Below, in pieces: positions 1 through 11,081 of a DNA stretch of 64,000 nt. Under the pieces are notes generated by a model. That model searched no databases, was not told the DNA's origin, and saw nothing but the letters and a program-made list of their open reading frames with translations. The translations under genes were made by a program, and so were the position numbers. The stretch comes from Bombardia bombarda (Eukaryota > Ascomycota > Sordariomycetes > Sordariales > Lasiosphaeriaceae): assembly GCA_030512295.1 (NCBI GenBank), contig JAULSR010000009.1, positions 496,001-560,000 of the forward strand. The letters run 5' to 3'. How positions within the stretch are numbered: position 1 is the first letter of the stretch; each line of letters begins with the position of its first letter.

Positions 1-780
1 TATTTTAATATATTAAAATAAATATATAGCTAAAAATTAAAAGCTTTTATTAAAGCTTATATTAATTATATTATTAAAACCGAATTTTTTTTATATTTAA
101 AGCTATTTATTTTAATATTATAATAATTAAAAATATTTAAATATATATTATAGAAAGGTCTTTTCTTTAATTAAGGTCAAATTATATTAAGTATTATATT
201 TATTAGCTTTTAAAATATAACCCTTTATTCGGTCGTGGAGGGTAGTTTTAAAGACGTCGTACGTCTTTATAGCGAGTCGGATTAACATTTCTTTTATTAT
301 ACGAAGTGCTTTAATAGCAAAAGTAATTCTGCCTTTTTTTATTTATATAAACATTATATTATTATAGAAAAATCGCGTGTTAAGATTAAAAGGTTGCGAC
401 GCGGTCTAAAAGTGCGCGGGTCGCTTATATGCGCGGCTCGCTTATAAATTACGTTAATTAATATAAAATAAATTTAAAATTATAATTTATTATTTTTTTA
501 TAATATATTTATATTATAATATTTATATAAATTAAAGGGATATAAAAAAAAAGTATAAAAAAAAAAATTTTATAAATAATAGTTAAAATTTATTTATTTA
601 TATATATATTAATTTAAATTTACTTTAATAAATAATTTATTAAAAATCGAATTTTAATTAATTTTTAACTAGTTAATAATTAAATATTAATAATAATTCT
701 TTAAGTTTTTATAGAAAATTAAGATTTAAATTAACCTAACTTTTAAATTTTAAAGGTTAGGTAAACTCGGGCCGTCATAT
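1..780. repeat. AT-rich block, probably RIP-mutated repeat
   Basis: The sequence is overwhelmingly A and T, rich in TA dinucleotides and short A or T runs, with only small islands of normal composition (for example around 230-300 and 370-440). It changes fairly abruptly to balanced composition near 780-830. No reading frame of note is present. This is the pattern left in Pezizomycotina when C-to-T repeat-induced point mutation acts on transposon copies. The original element cannot be recognised. It could alternatively be a centromeric or subtelomeric AT-rich isochore edge. Confidence 0.7.
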
Positions 781-2241
781 AAATAAGTGGGTCGGAGGTT
801 AGGTAAGACCATTGTCCGTGGTCAGTTGATCTACAACTTCCCGCCGCCGTTACTGACGCGATGTGGAGACCACAATGTCAGGTCTGTCCAATCAGCAGAC
901 GGCAGCGTCCCAGCTAGGAGCAGGAGCGGCCTTGTCTGACCTACGGTTTCCGGGGTGGGAAGGTGCATCTGCCGGAAGTTACCCACACTCCCGGGAGACA
1001 CAGAGAACACCTGGCTGTGTAAGGAGTCCCGACATTCTTGTACATGCCCTGCCGCGAAGGCGTAACACTCTGGTTCACGACATCCAGCTGACAGGCAACC
1101 AGGTATTGGTAATCCGACGGCATGCCAAGGCAACGCGGCAGGCCCACACTCAGGTCTCGCCTTTGAAGATCAAACAAAACGACCAAAACCCGACGCCATG
1201 GACGCGGGACCACCCCGCACTGTCCAAACGAAACCATAAAAATCACGGCACCCTCCCATTCACCATTGTCGTCTGTCCTGGTCTGATTTCTCGATTGAGC
1301 AGCAATCGATATTGGCTGAACCCCCAATGAGACACAGGATCGCCCTCGATCATAACCCCTAAACCTGTCCTAAGAAGAGATGATGAGCAGCCCCTGAACA
1401 GTCGCTTAGAGCCGGCATTACCAAGAGACCGAAGAGATGGTGACCAGGCAAGCCAGGGAATCTCGATGAAGCAAATGCGCCGAAGATTTTCTCAATCGAG
1501 ACTTGGCAGCATGCAAGGTTCCAAACGCCTCCACGACCGTCCCGACGAGAGCCACGTTCGATTTCTAGGCTTCCATTATCAGTACCATGACGTCGAACAT
1601 TCTGTATGTACCTGTGCGGCGTGTTTTCGCATCTTGCACTTCCCACAACCCGGAGCTCCGGACCCGTCTCTTTAGGACAGCACCGCCGGCGTTACGTCGA
1701 TCTGGCATTTAATGCACGTAAACAGCGCCATGGGCGATGCAGTTAGTGGCTGTTGATTAAGGCAGTTCAGGCAGGTACAAATCCCAGTTTGACACTAACA
1801 ACGCTTTCTTCGAAAAGCATTACATGTCCACGCAAGGTTCCTTCCTTCGAACACCGCCCCGCTTGTATAATTCACCTCCCTTTGGAGTTTCTTTAACGAT
1901 CCTACTGAAGCAAGCACGACGGCGTAGCGGTCTCAAAAGTTGATAGCACCAAGACTCATCGGACAAATGTCAAAGCATGGAGCAATAAAATAAGTCTGGC
2001 AATGACACAGCCCCCACCTTCCCCTTCCGCAACCTGCTGCAGCCTGCATCAAGTACCATAACCCGGCCCGCTGTTAGTGGAGGTTATTATTTTCTTCATC
2101 TAGGGGAGGGGGGGGGGGGGGGCTCGTCTCATAACAGATCTGCCGCCATAGGTACATCGATGCTTCACCAACGGCCAAAAAACTAGCAACAAGCTTTTGG
2201 ATGATCTACCAAAAAAGGTTGGCACCCTATGAACCCCTCCT
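781..2241. other. Gene-poor stretch next to AT-rich block
   Basis: No convincing gene is seen. Short open frames exist on both strands at 831-1675, but none has recognisable motifs and they overlap one another. A run of 15 G lies at 2108-2122. The segment may contain further repeat debris. Confidence 0.5.
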
Positions 2242-3003
2242 TCACCTCCTCAACTCCCCCACCAACTGCCCAAACAACCCCCGCTCCTCCTCCTGATACA
2301 CCCCAAACCTGCTACCCTCTCCCAACCCCTCCACAATCCCCTCAATCTCCCTCATCATCTCCTCCGCCTCAGTCCGCCGGCCCTGTCCCCACATCGCCCT
2401 GACAATAATCCTGCGCGCACCCAGCGCCTGCGGCGAATCCCGTCCAAGCCGCTCATGCGCCTCCATCCACCTCAGCACCGCCCGCTCAGTCTCCTCCGCC
2501 TCGACAAACTTGCCCACCTTGACCAAGTGGTCCGCCAGCATGTGCAACGGGCCAAGATTAGCCTTGTCGATACGGTGGTCCGCCAGCGCGCGGATGGTGA
2601 CCTCGGCGGCGGCGAGCTGGTCGGGCAGCTGCGACTGCAAGGAAGCAATGCCCAGCGTGATGGCGCTCCAGAGAGGGTGATTGGCGATGTGCAAAGGGGT
2701 TGTGGTAATGGCCTGTTGCTCACGGGCGAGCTTGGCCTGCAGCAGGGAGAGGAGCAGGGTGATCTTCTCGGGGTTGGGCGCGGTGCTGGCGGGATCGATG
2801 GGCAGCGCGGCGAGCTCGGCGGGGGAGGAGGCGAAAGCGTTGAGGAAGCAGGCCGAGGTGGGGTAGGGGAGGGGGTCCCAGAAGGGAGATACGGGGATCG
2901 GGTGTTCCCAGGAGAAGGACTGCGCTTGGGGCGAGGTTAGAACACGCGCCGTGGAGTAGCGGACTGCGGGCTCGGAGGGCGGTGTGGAAGCGGCGGTGGC
3001 CAT
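2242..3003 (-). CDS. TPR-like conserved fungal protein
   Basis: This is a single-exon frame of 253 residues with an ATG at 3003 and a stop at 2242. The N-terminal ~60 residues are Pro/Ser-rich. The rest is helical with alternating Ala/Leu and Glu, and residues ~150-240 read like tetratricopeptide-type helix pairs (segments with HMLADHLVKVGKFVEAEE and GARRIIVRAMWGQGRRTEAEEM). I recognise the general type, small fungal TPR-like proteins of unknown role, but no named family. A run of 12 T (poly-A on the coding strand) sits immediately upstream of the ATG. The GC-rich codon use matches the housekeeping genes further right. Confidence 0.7.
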   Translation of the reverse strand: MATAASTPPSEPAVRYSTARVLTSPQAQSFSWEHPIPVSPFWDPLPYPTSACFLNAFASSPAELAALPIDPASTAPNPEKITLLLSLLQAKLAREQQAITTTPLHIANHPLWSAITLGIASLQSQLPDQLAAAEVTIRALADHRIDKANLGPLHMLADHLVKVGKFVEAEETERAVLRWMEAHERLGRDSPQALGARRIIVRAMWGQGRRTEAEEMMREIEGIVEGLGEGSRFGVYQEEERGLFGQLVGELRR

Positions 3004-3539
3004 TTTTTTTTTTTTGGTGCTTTAAAAGGTTATTACGTTGCTGAAGTTGTTTGTGTAGACTCTGTTGACTTCTGCTGCTGTCGGCTGTAGATCTGGAGTG
3101 AAGTGAGACCTGAGGTGTCGATGCTGTATTTATGTATCCGGTGTTGATGTTTGCTTTTGTTTACCTAAATCGTTATTTCGATGCCTTGGCCGGTTTATGG
3201 ATGCCTGATGATGTGATGGTCGTCAGTTGGGACACTATTGCTGCCTAGATCGCTGGGTGATAAGGGGAAGCAACTTAATGGGCTCGGTTGGTGTTTTATT
3301 GTTGCATTGACCCCTCATGAATCGGATGGTTACATCACATCCGGGCCACAAACACGAACAATGGGAGGGTAACCATGAATTCTGTCAACTAACAGCAGGT
3401 TATCTGAGACGAATCCAGACGTCCACGATTTCCGTTGCTGGACGTGGTCCTGAGCTGCCGCTACTTTAACCTGAGCTTTAACCTGAGCTGTGGTGATCCT
3501 GGCGTGCGTCTGCTGCACAGCCCCGGAGCCTTGATTCTA
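3004..3539. other. Upstream region of the TPR-like gene
   Basis: This is non-coding sequence between the TPR-like gene and the 3' end of the broken phosphotransferase gene. Nothing specific is seen beyond the poly-T run at 3004-3015. Confidence 0.4.
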
Positions 3540-4793
3540 GCCACCCCGTCGTGCAGTTTCAAGTGTGCCATCTCCGCAGCGACAGAAGACACAACACCCT
3601 CCTCAGGAATCTCTGCAGCATGTTTGTATGGGGCTTCGACCTCGTCGATAAACCCTTGAATAGACCACTTTCCAGCCAGCATCTCATCGTATGTGGTACC
3701 ACATCGTCCCCTCGGTTTCGGATCGCTCGACCAACTCCGAGAGCTCCTTGCTCTGGTACTCCGGCGCGTGCTTCTCTTCTTCTTCCAAAACGCGTTTGAA
3801 TAAGCCCAAGTGCCTGAGAAACCGATCTCTCATGTCGGGGGTGAAGTCCCAGAGTTCTGGCCTTTCCTGGAGGAGCCACCAGGGTGCAGTGCCGAGTAGC
3901 TGAGCCGGACCGGTATACGACCACTCAAAATCGACGACCCCAGTGATTTGTAGCTTCTCCCTGCTGTCGACAATCATATTTGCCAGGCCGAGATCGTCAC
4001 AGGTGAGCTTGAACGGTCCTTCGTTGTACTCTGGCCAGACATGACGGTCGGTCAAGGACTTCAGAACCCTGAAGAAGATGTATTTCTGCCGGGCATCGTC
4101 TTCGTCCTCGACCGAATTCAGCTGTCCAAGAAGCTGCCGCCAGTGTTGCTCGATGACGTGGTCGAAGTACTCCTTTGGGAAAGAGGCAAGGCGAGGGGCC
4201 GGGGAGAGCCCCCCCCCCCGAGGCGGATGATCTCGTGGGCCGTCATTGTGAGCGGCCGCGGCGCATGAGGTCGAGGAGCTGGAGCGTGAACTGGGCAAGC
4301 TGTCGGGTATATGATGTCGAGTTCCTTGTCGTCCAGGTCATTCCTCAAGAGCGCAGATCCCTCGGCCTCTTCCCTCAGAACGTTCTTGAGGCTTACGCCT
4401 TGAATGAATTCCTCCATGATAAAGGGGCCCAGGCCGAGTGCATTGTCGCTAGCAACGCCCCAAGCCTTGACTTTGGGGACGGGAATGTTGGTTTGTTCCT
4501 GGAGAAGCCTCAATGTCGCCACCTCGCCGGCGACCTTCTCCGTCGAGGTGTGCCTCACTCGTTTTGCCAGCTATTGGAAAGCGAATGATCCATGCCTCGT
4601 TGTTGGTAAAAACCACCTTCTGACACAGATTAAATCCGCCATAAAGCTCGTCTCCTTCCATTTGACAAGGCAGTCTCTCGGGATGGAATGTCGATACCCA
4701 TTCCGGTATCTCTCCCGTTCTTTTTCTCAAACGGTTGAGCCACCGAAGCCCCTTGACTTGCTTGAGACGTTCGAGGGTCTTGTCGATGTCCAT
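3540..4793 (-). pseudogene. Frame-broken aminoglycoside phosphotransferase-family gene
   Basis: Read from 4793 leftwards, the protein family is clear: an N-lobe (WIIRFPIAGK), a helix-strand segment (EVATLRLLQEQTNIPVP, then PFIMEEFIQGVSL), a catalytic-loop equivalent (TCDDLGLANMIVD, Brenner-type Asp and Asn kept) and a metal-binding GVVDFEW. These fungal APH/choline-kinase-like proteins are usually one continuous frame. Here the meaningful translation jumps frame near 4556, 4310, 4253, 4215 (inside an 11-C run at 4209-4219) and 3685. Each jump can be explained by a single-base indel. The C-terminal part continues to about 3540 (GKWSIQGFIDEVEAPYK). So many breaks suggest a decayed gene. An error-rich assembly is the alternative, supported by the C run. 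Confidence 0.75.
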
Positions 4794-5837
4794 AGAGTTG
4801 ATTGGGTGTTTTGGATCGGGTGGTGTGCTTGAGAGTTTGACGACATGGATCGGACTGGGTGTAGCCCAAGGACGGCCTATTTATGCTTTGCTGGGACACC
4901 AGCAAGGTCCCAGAACAGGCTCCAGAACAGGCCCCAGAACAAGGCCCAGAGTTGGGCGACGGAGTGCGGAGACAGTGGACAGAACGGTGGGGGGTTGTGG
5001 GGTTGACGTCCAACGCGGGCTGGGGTCGCATCGCGCGAAGTCTGCCTGCTTGAAAATATTCACCGCCAACATGTTACCAACGCCCCGCATGGCATGTCGA
5101 AAAAAAAGTTGACATATCGTGAGGACCACATCTCGCTCTGCAAATGCCGGCCGGGTACGGTCGTCGATCCGGGGCGGCTGCTACCCTTCAGTGGGCGGGA
5201 ACGCCCGGTTCAACCAGTGCATGCAGAGGGAGGGATTCGTCACAATGCCACGTATAAGGGGGTGCTTGATGTGCAGAAAAATTGATACGGCCTCGTGCAT
5301 CGTCCGTGGCATGGAGAAGTGCTTGCCATCCATCGTCTGACCGCGTCGGTCAGCCCGAACTGCTCGGGCCCGCTCGAAGAGATGCCAGGGCTTGCAGGGG
5401 CTGTTTGTGAGGAGTCGCTGAAGCTCGTGTGAGTTGTTTGTGAAGCAATCCGGGTGGCAGAGCGTCGCCAGGTCGGAGTGACAGAGCAGACGCAAAGTGG
5501 GCGGCCTTTTGAGTGGCTGGGAGTTGCAGGTTTCTCCCGGGATTTCTGCTTCCCCGAGCACCCGTTTGGATTTCTCAACCCCTCACAACCTCCACCATCT
5601 CATTCCAACGTTCGCCCTGACCCCGTCTTTTACTTCACTGTTTCGCCGTTTCACTAATTACCTCGTCTGGTCTCGTCTCCCGTCTCAACGCTCTCTCTGC
5701 CTCATTGTCGATGCCAGCATCCGACTCCTCTTGTCTGCTGGAGTCCTGTCCCTCTCAGGAAAGGCGTCTCCAAACGGCGACATCGTCTACGTCCCATACT
5801 ACGGCCGTTGTTCCTCGTCTGGTCGTCACGGATCTGA
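4794..5837. other. No supported gene
   Basis: The segment contains a 10-bp-period imperfect repeat of the type CCAGAACAGG at ~4910-4950. Overlapping open frames lie on both strands at 5181-5561, and the minus-strand frame of 126 residues has no motif I recognise. A pyrimidine-rich stretch at 5580-5720 could be the leader of the phosphoesterase remnant. Confidence 0.4.
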
Positions 5838-6210
5838 CCGTATGCATCTTCTCTCCGACAGTTTCTCCCTCCACCTGCGAACTGGACCCGCGAATATGGC
5901 AAATTCAAGATTGTCCAGATCTCTGACACGCACATGGTCACTGGTGTCGGGGTATGCAGAGATGCTATTGATGCCCATGGGAACAATCTGCCAGAGAGCG
6001 AGGCTGACCCACTTACGGTTGACTTCATTGGAAGGATCTTGGATGCCGAGAAACCAGACCTTGTGGTTCTCACTGGAGATCAGTTGTACCACGACATCCC
6101 CGACAGCCAATCTGCCCTCTTCAAGGTGGTTGCTCCTATCATCGAGCGTTCAATCCCATTCACAGCCGTCTTTGGCAATCACGATAGTGAGGGCATCCAC
6201 GCATTATCAC
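5838..6210 (+). pseudogene. Truncated calcineurin-like metallophosphoesterase (Dcr2-like), first exon only
   Basis: The frame from 5838 to 6210 carries three motifs of the metallophosphoesterase fold in order: ISDTH (D-x-H), LVVLTGDQLYHD (GD) and FGNHDSE (GNHD). Spacing and sequence resemble the fungal Dcr2-type phosphatases. A good donor (GTGAGT) follows at 6211. No downstream exon carrying the remaining GHxH metal-binding motifs is recognisable in the next 1.1 kb. The N-terminus is also unclear: a stop lies at 5835-5837 and no in-frame ATG precedes the motifs, although similar-looking residues appear in the neighbouring frames. I infer a gene remnant cut at the 3' side and possibly frame-broken at the 5' side. 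Confidence 0.7.
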
Positions 6211-7340
6211 GTGAGTAACTTCTTTCATAAGGTAGCCAGTACAAAGAGCCCGAAGAAGCCGTTCTTCTTCAAGATGATTCGTAACCACGCGCTTTATGTG
6301 CTACGCGAAGGTTTGCCGAGATAACGCCATCGAAGGGCGATCGCAGGGGACGTCGAATTGGCGCGCTAATTCAGTAAGATTCGGTTTAGGATGCTTGCTG
6401 ACTGAACTAAGGGCTTCGGCGATTTATCGTGACGGCCGATCCTGGCCTCCGGCACGAGGGACGAATGATTCCCCTTCCCGTCGGATCGATACGAACTACG
6501 CGCTCTGGCAGCGCCTGACAGCTGGGAACTCTGGGGCATGTTGCTTGCCCCTGTATGTCGATCTGCAGTACCCACGCAACCATGCCGCATGTCGAACAAG
6601 GGGGCAGCAGGTTAACCTCACTCCCTGAAATCCGGCCGAGAGGCACGGCTGCATGTCCAGACTTCCGGATTCGATAAGCAGAGATAGCTGCATACCATCG
6701 TGAAAGATGTCAGTAGACCTTGCACGATCACTGTCAACAGGAGGAAAGGTATTCCTAACCGTGCCGAAAGTTGCATGGAATCCGGTGTTGACGGGTTTCT
6801 GCGTGACGGATGCCGTTCACCCTTGAGCACGTCCATGCCGAGTGGAGGCAACACCTGCAGGGAGCTTCTAGTTAGACGGCTTCGTGGATGGGCACCGACG
6901 TGTCAGTGCCAATGGCCTCACCACGTCCCGGCGTTACAGTAGTCATGGGCTTCCCGATCAGACCATCGGCCTAGCGGAATGTGCATGGTGATGCCGGGGT
7001 GCAGTCGTTTGGATTCGTCTTATCTAACAGCCACCAGTTACAATTGGATGTGCAATGGCTCAAATCGCCAATGCTATGTTCACAGCCAACATATACTAGT
7101 CACGGATGAAGTAAAGGTTCCCAACTAAGAAGGTGTTTTTGTTAACTTCTGTCCAACATGCAACCCCCTGACTATGGCTAGCCAGCCTCGCAAAGAATAA
7201 CGGAGGCCGCGGAAGACGATTGCGAATGCCATAAACAGCAGCAACGGAACTTGCAACTTTCCAGAACTCGGTATGCTGTGACGGAGACCTTTGCAATATC
7301 CATCTATAGAGTCATTGGACAACTCGACATCACATCAATA
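6211..7340. other. Non-coding or decayed DNA
   Basis: No gene is recognised. Only short overlapping frames are present. This is where the missing C-terminal half of the phosphoesterase should have been, so a rearrangement junction probably lies near 6220-6300. Confidence 0.4.
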
Positions 7341-7414
7341 GGTCCGATGGTGTAGTTGGTTATCACGTCAGTCTAACACACTGAAGGTCTCCGGTTCAAG
7401 CCCGGGTCAGATCA
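7341..7414 (+). tRNA. tRNA-Val (anticodon AAC)
   Basis: The 74 bases fold as a cloverleaf. The anticodon stem TCAGT/ACTGA closes the loop CTAACAC with anticodon AAC. The T-loop is TTCAAGC on a GC-rich stem, and the D-arm contains AGTTGGTTA. The acceptor stem begins GGTCCGA and ends before discriminator A. There is no intron. A T-rich run (TTTTT at 7425-7429) gives the polymerase III stop. One acceptor pair is mismatched, C at 7345 against A at 7409, where a G would restore pairing. The gene could still work or be slightly damaged. Confidence 0.9.
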
Positions 7415-10400
7415 AATTGACATCTTTTTGCCGGGCTGCTACATCATTTCGTAAAGTATGTGGTTATTTAGGTGGGTTTGTTTTTGATGTTATCATAATC
7501 TCCAATGATAGGTACTCGTTTAGTCAACTACTTTCAGGACGGCGTTGGGACGTTGGCTGCTTAACTGTGCTCATATCCGTCCACCTGGATCCAACATAAT
7601 GCGGCTCGCTGCAACAACTACCGACATGATGCCCCTTTTCTAACCGGAGCCCGTCGGTCGGACATGCAAGATGCTACCGTCAATTGGACTTTGGGTTGTG
7701 TTCGAGGTACTTTCGTACTTTCCATTGTAGAGTGTGGGATCCGTTTAGACCCTTGTGAGGTCTCAGGCTGTGAATATGGAAGATAAGAAGAGGAAGGCTT
7801 GGCGCATGTAGGTCAGTTTCTTACCAACCAACCTCAGTGCTTAGATAGTGAGATCCGCGAAATGAAGATCAGGGCATTAGTCATATTCAGGGCGTCGTTA
7901 GACTGGTAGGACGAGGCTCTGGAATTTTGATGATTATGTAGTAGCTCTTTTGAAGCTATCGGGTTTCGATCGCATTTCTAGTTTACTGTTAGGGAACGGC
8001 CAGTTCCTCTTCATCAACAAAACATCAAGCGTCTTAATAAAGACACTAGAGAGCACGAATTTAGGGAGGCTTTAGGTAGCTACCTGTTCCTGCCGACGAG
8101 ACAGGGAAGCCACCTGGCTAGCTTGGTGGATGAGTTGTTGCAAAAGCAAGATGGCTTTCAACAGCACTATCAAGAAAATCGTTTCTGCGAATAGTGCTGA
8201 GTAGCAACACTTCGCAGATCAATCTACCATAGATTCAACTAACTTAGTGTTATTTCCCGAACGACTAAAATACCCGATAGGGTATCGAAATGCGGTGCAG
8301 GAGTAAACAAACAAAACACGATAACGGCACTTTGACGCCTTTCGACGGCTCACTCCCGCTGTCCCGTCCTTGATTTGGGCGGTAAAGATACAGGTCCTGA
8401 TTGAAGAGACACAATGCCTCTTTGGGGTAGTGTAGACTCAGGTAGCATCTTGGTTTGGCGACAGACAAGTCACATCCACCCTGAGCCCCCCACTGACAAA
8501 GCCCCTACATCTCGTCACAGTTTGTTTGAATGCTATTTGTTCCGTTCGGTATGACAGCTTTATTGGAGAACATTGGTCTGGAAGCCCCACAATGGGAGAT
8601 AGAAATTAACGGGGAACTTTCAAGCATTCAAGATTCCTCCCTCCCGCCTCATCCATGGCTCAGTCCTTATGCTTAGACCTTTGAGTAACTCCTTGCCTAA
8701 TACTCACACGATGCCACATCAAGCAAAGGACAATGCACCTTCTCCGGGTTCTTTAGTTGCCGTCTTAAAGCTTACCCGTTGCTCACTTGTTGAGGCGCAG
8801 ACATCCATAATATGCTTAAGCTGCCGCTGACATGGCACTACCTTAGTTGCAGCATTCACACTACCCTTCTGGGATAGCGAGCGTCATTTTAGGTACGTTT
8901 AGTTTGAAACTGTGCGGAGTGAATCAGTTGTCAGAATGGCAGCATTCAAGATGAGAAGGTGTCGACGTACTATACAAAAGGGGACCTGTACCGTAATTGC
9001 CCATACAAACCCCTTCATGGTACCGTACCTATACCTCGTTCACAACCAACAGGTCTACCTAGATAATTTAGAGCCATATTGCCACACATCACCCATTACC
9101 ACACCATCCACAACTGACCCATCTATAAGTATACCATTTATAACTAACGTCTTTTTATAACATTTTACTTATCGGCGGTTTGATTGTAATGATTGTTAGT
9201 TTTGGTATTGGATGGTACATTGGGGGACTATCTCGATGTCACTACTCTGCCAGTTCCCTTTGGTACAGTACGTCGAGATCTTCTCTTCAAGATACTTGTT
9301 TTCGTCGTTTTCTTTTGAAACTCTTCGCAGGTAAGAATTGTTTTAACCTTTATGTCTAAGCCAAAGCTTGGCGTGCTCACTGGAGAGAGCTCAGCATTTT
9401 CAAGAGCCCGTGATGAACCTGCGGGGCATAGAAAGAAGCTTGAAATGACGAGCTAAATCTATATTTCTGCAAGAGCAATGAACCAGACTGGTAACAAGGT
9501 ATATCAAGTAACTCGCCCACCTGCCATGTGACTAATCGTTCCACGGGTTCTCAAACTCTAGCCCTTCCAACCCGAGAACCAGACTACCACAATATGATCG
9601 TCACCACAATGCTCTACCCTGGGTATCTCGATCTGTCGTAAGGAGAAGAGCAAGGGTTGAGGGAAGAAAAGTGCGGCCAGCCGAGATTTCAGGCGTGTGC
9701 TACCCGACCAAGAATCCTCCCAGGCTCCCACCACCGAAAGTGCATATTGAGTAATCTTTTTACAGTTCGTCGCGAGGCTCTCTATTCTATAATTTGTAGC
9801 CAAGATCAGTCGGGCGGCATGTCCAATTAAAAGTCATCTGGGCCAGTAAGACGCATGGTGTTGGGTGCCATATAGGCCCTTCGTTAGATACGTAGACACA
9901 ACATCAGGAGACGCCGCCAAGCCCTCAATGGTCAAGTTTGCAACATGTCACTGATTCAATGGCCAGATGCTACTAGGTAATTACCGTGACAGGCGGGGTT
10001 CACTATAAGACATGGTTGGGAAGTTCCATAGGTATGGTAAACGTTGGTTCGAACACATCATCAACTCTGATGCATGATATTGTGAGTTAAATCGATAATA
10101 CATGTTTAATAATGATGATAGTTTTGAACTTTTATAGGAAGCTACCTACAATTAGATCCCCTCACTATGACGCAGTCGTAGACGCGATTACGCCAGAGAT
10201 CCGCACCACCTTTGTTATTGATGACATAGTTTTGCAACCTCATTGTGGCAACAGTTGTGTTGATCAAGGCAGCTCTTGTATTACCGAAACATGACGCCAT
10301 GGACTCCCCAACAGTAGATATACTGGCAAAATTCACCATATCCTTTCAAGTCTGTCAACACTTGTACCGTATCGCACAGCTGCATACATGTACATCCAAG

Positions 10401-10472
10401 GCATCTTTGTCAAAAACTCTCAGATGCATCAACATTAAACACTTCTTCTACAACCATATTGTTTCCCTAAGC
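7415..10472. other. 3 kb without supported genes
   Basis: No conserved protein or RNA was recognised. The longest frames (~60-82 codons, for example 8912-9160) lack motifs. Composition is more AT-rich than in the gene blocks. Sequence just before 10473 may be the leader of the next gene. Confidence 0.4.
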
Positions 10473-10724
10473 ATGGCAGGACAGAAACCCGACAGCGCCA
10501 AGCTGAACGAGATCTCGCGCCAGGCCGAGCGCGACATGAACACATACCAGTCCAAGGCGGGCCGCGCACGTTCTGCAGGTCTCGAGGGATTTGGGGCCAA
10601 CGAGTCGGCCGAGGGCAAGTTCCCTGGGTCGAGCATCAAGGCAGGCGACGACATTGTCACCAACCGGGGCTACAACCGACGGATTCCGACCGAGGAGGGC
10701 GGCGACGTTGACGGAGCGAGGACG
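10473..10724 (+). CDS. Small conserved fungal protein, first exon
   Basis: The start is the ATG at 10473 (MAGQKPDSAKLNEISRQ). The frame is open further upstream, but that part is poorly protein-like. The exon encodes a hydrophilic helix and a segment with GDDIVTNRGYNRRIPTEEGG, a pattern I know from short uncharacterised fungal proteins. A donor (GTAAAC) follows at 10725. A second exon after the CTAAC/CAAG signals near 10790-10806 is likely but its frame is uncertain: one reading gives RGPAYEGSMDNSMSGSW, which fits a Gly-rich tail. The gene's 3' end is therefore not assigned, and 10725-11081 is left as intron plus terminal exon or trailer. Confidence 0.6.
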
Positions 10725-11081
10725 GTAAACACCTCTCACCCCATTCTTCCCCCCGAAACCCTATCCCCTACAACATAACAAACAAGCTAACATTTCTCCC
10801 CTCAAGAATCCTCCGCGGCCCCGCCTACGAAGGCAGCATGGACAACTCCATGTCAGGGTCTTGGGCGGGGTTAGATCTGAGGTCAGTGGTTGGGTGTTGG
10901 AGTATGGAAAGGGAAAAGGGCAAATCGAAACAATACAGGAACTTGATCTGCAGCATCATTACTCACCACCATATCCATGTCTCTGAACAAGCAGCTCCTG
11001 ATGTAAACAAAACATGTGCCACGTCTATCCACTCCAGCCAACGCTCGTTGATACCATGCCCACCACTCTATCATCTATCTT

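Noticed and set aside
863..1330. 155-codon plus-strand frame near the AT-rich block
   Set aside because: No motifs, overlaps a comparable minus-strand frame, and lies next to probable repeat DNA.
2455..2940. 161-codon plus-strand frame inside the TPR-like gene
   Set aside because: Gly/Arg-rich low-complexity shadow of the minus-strand gene.
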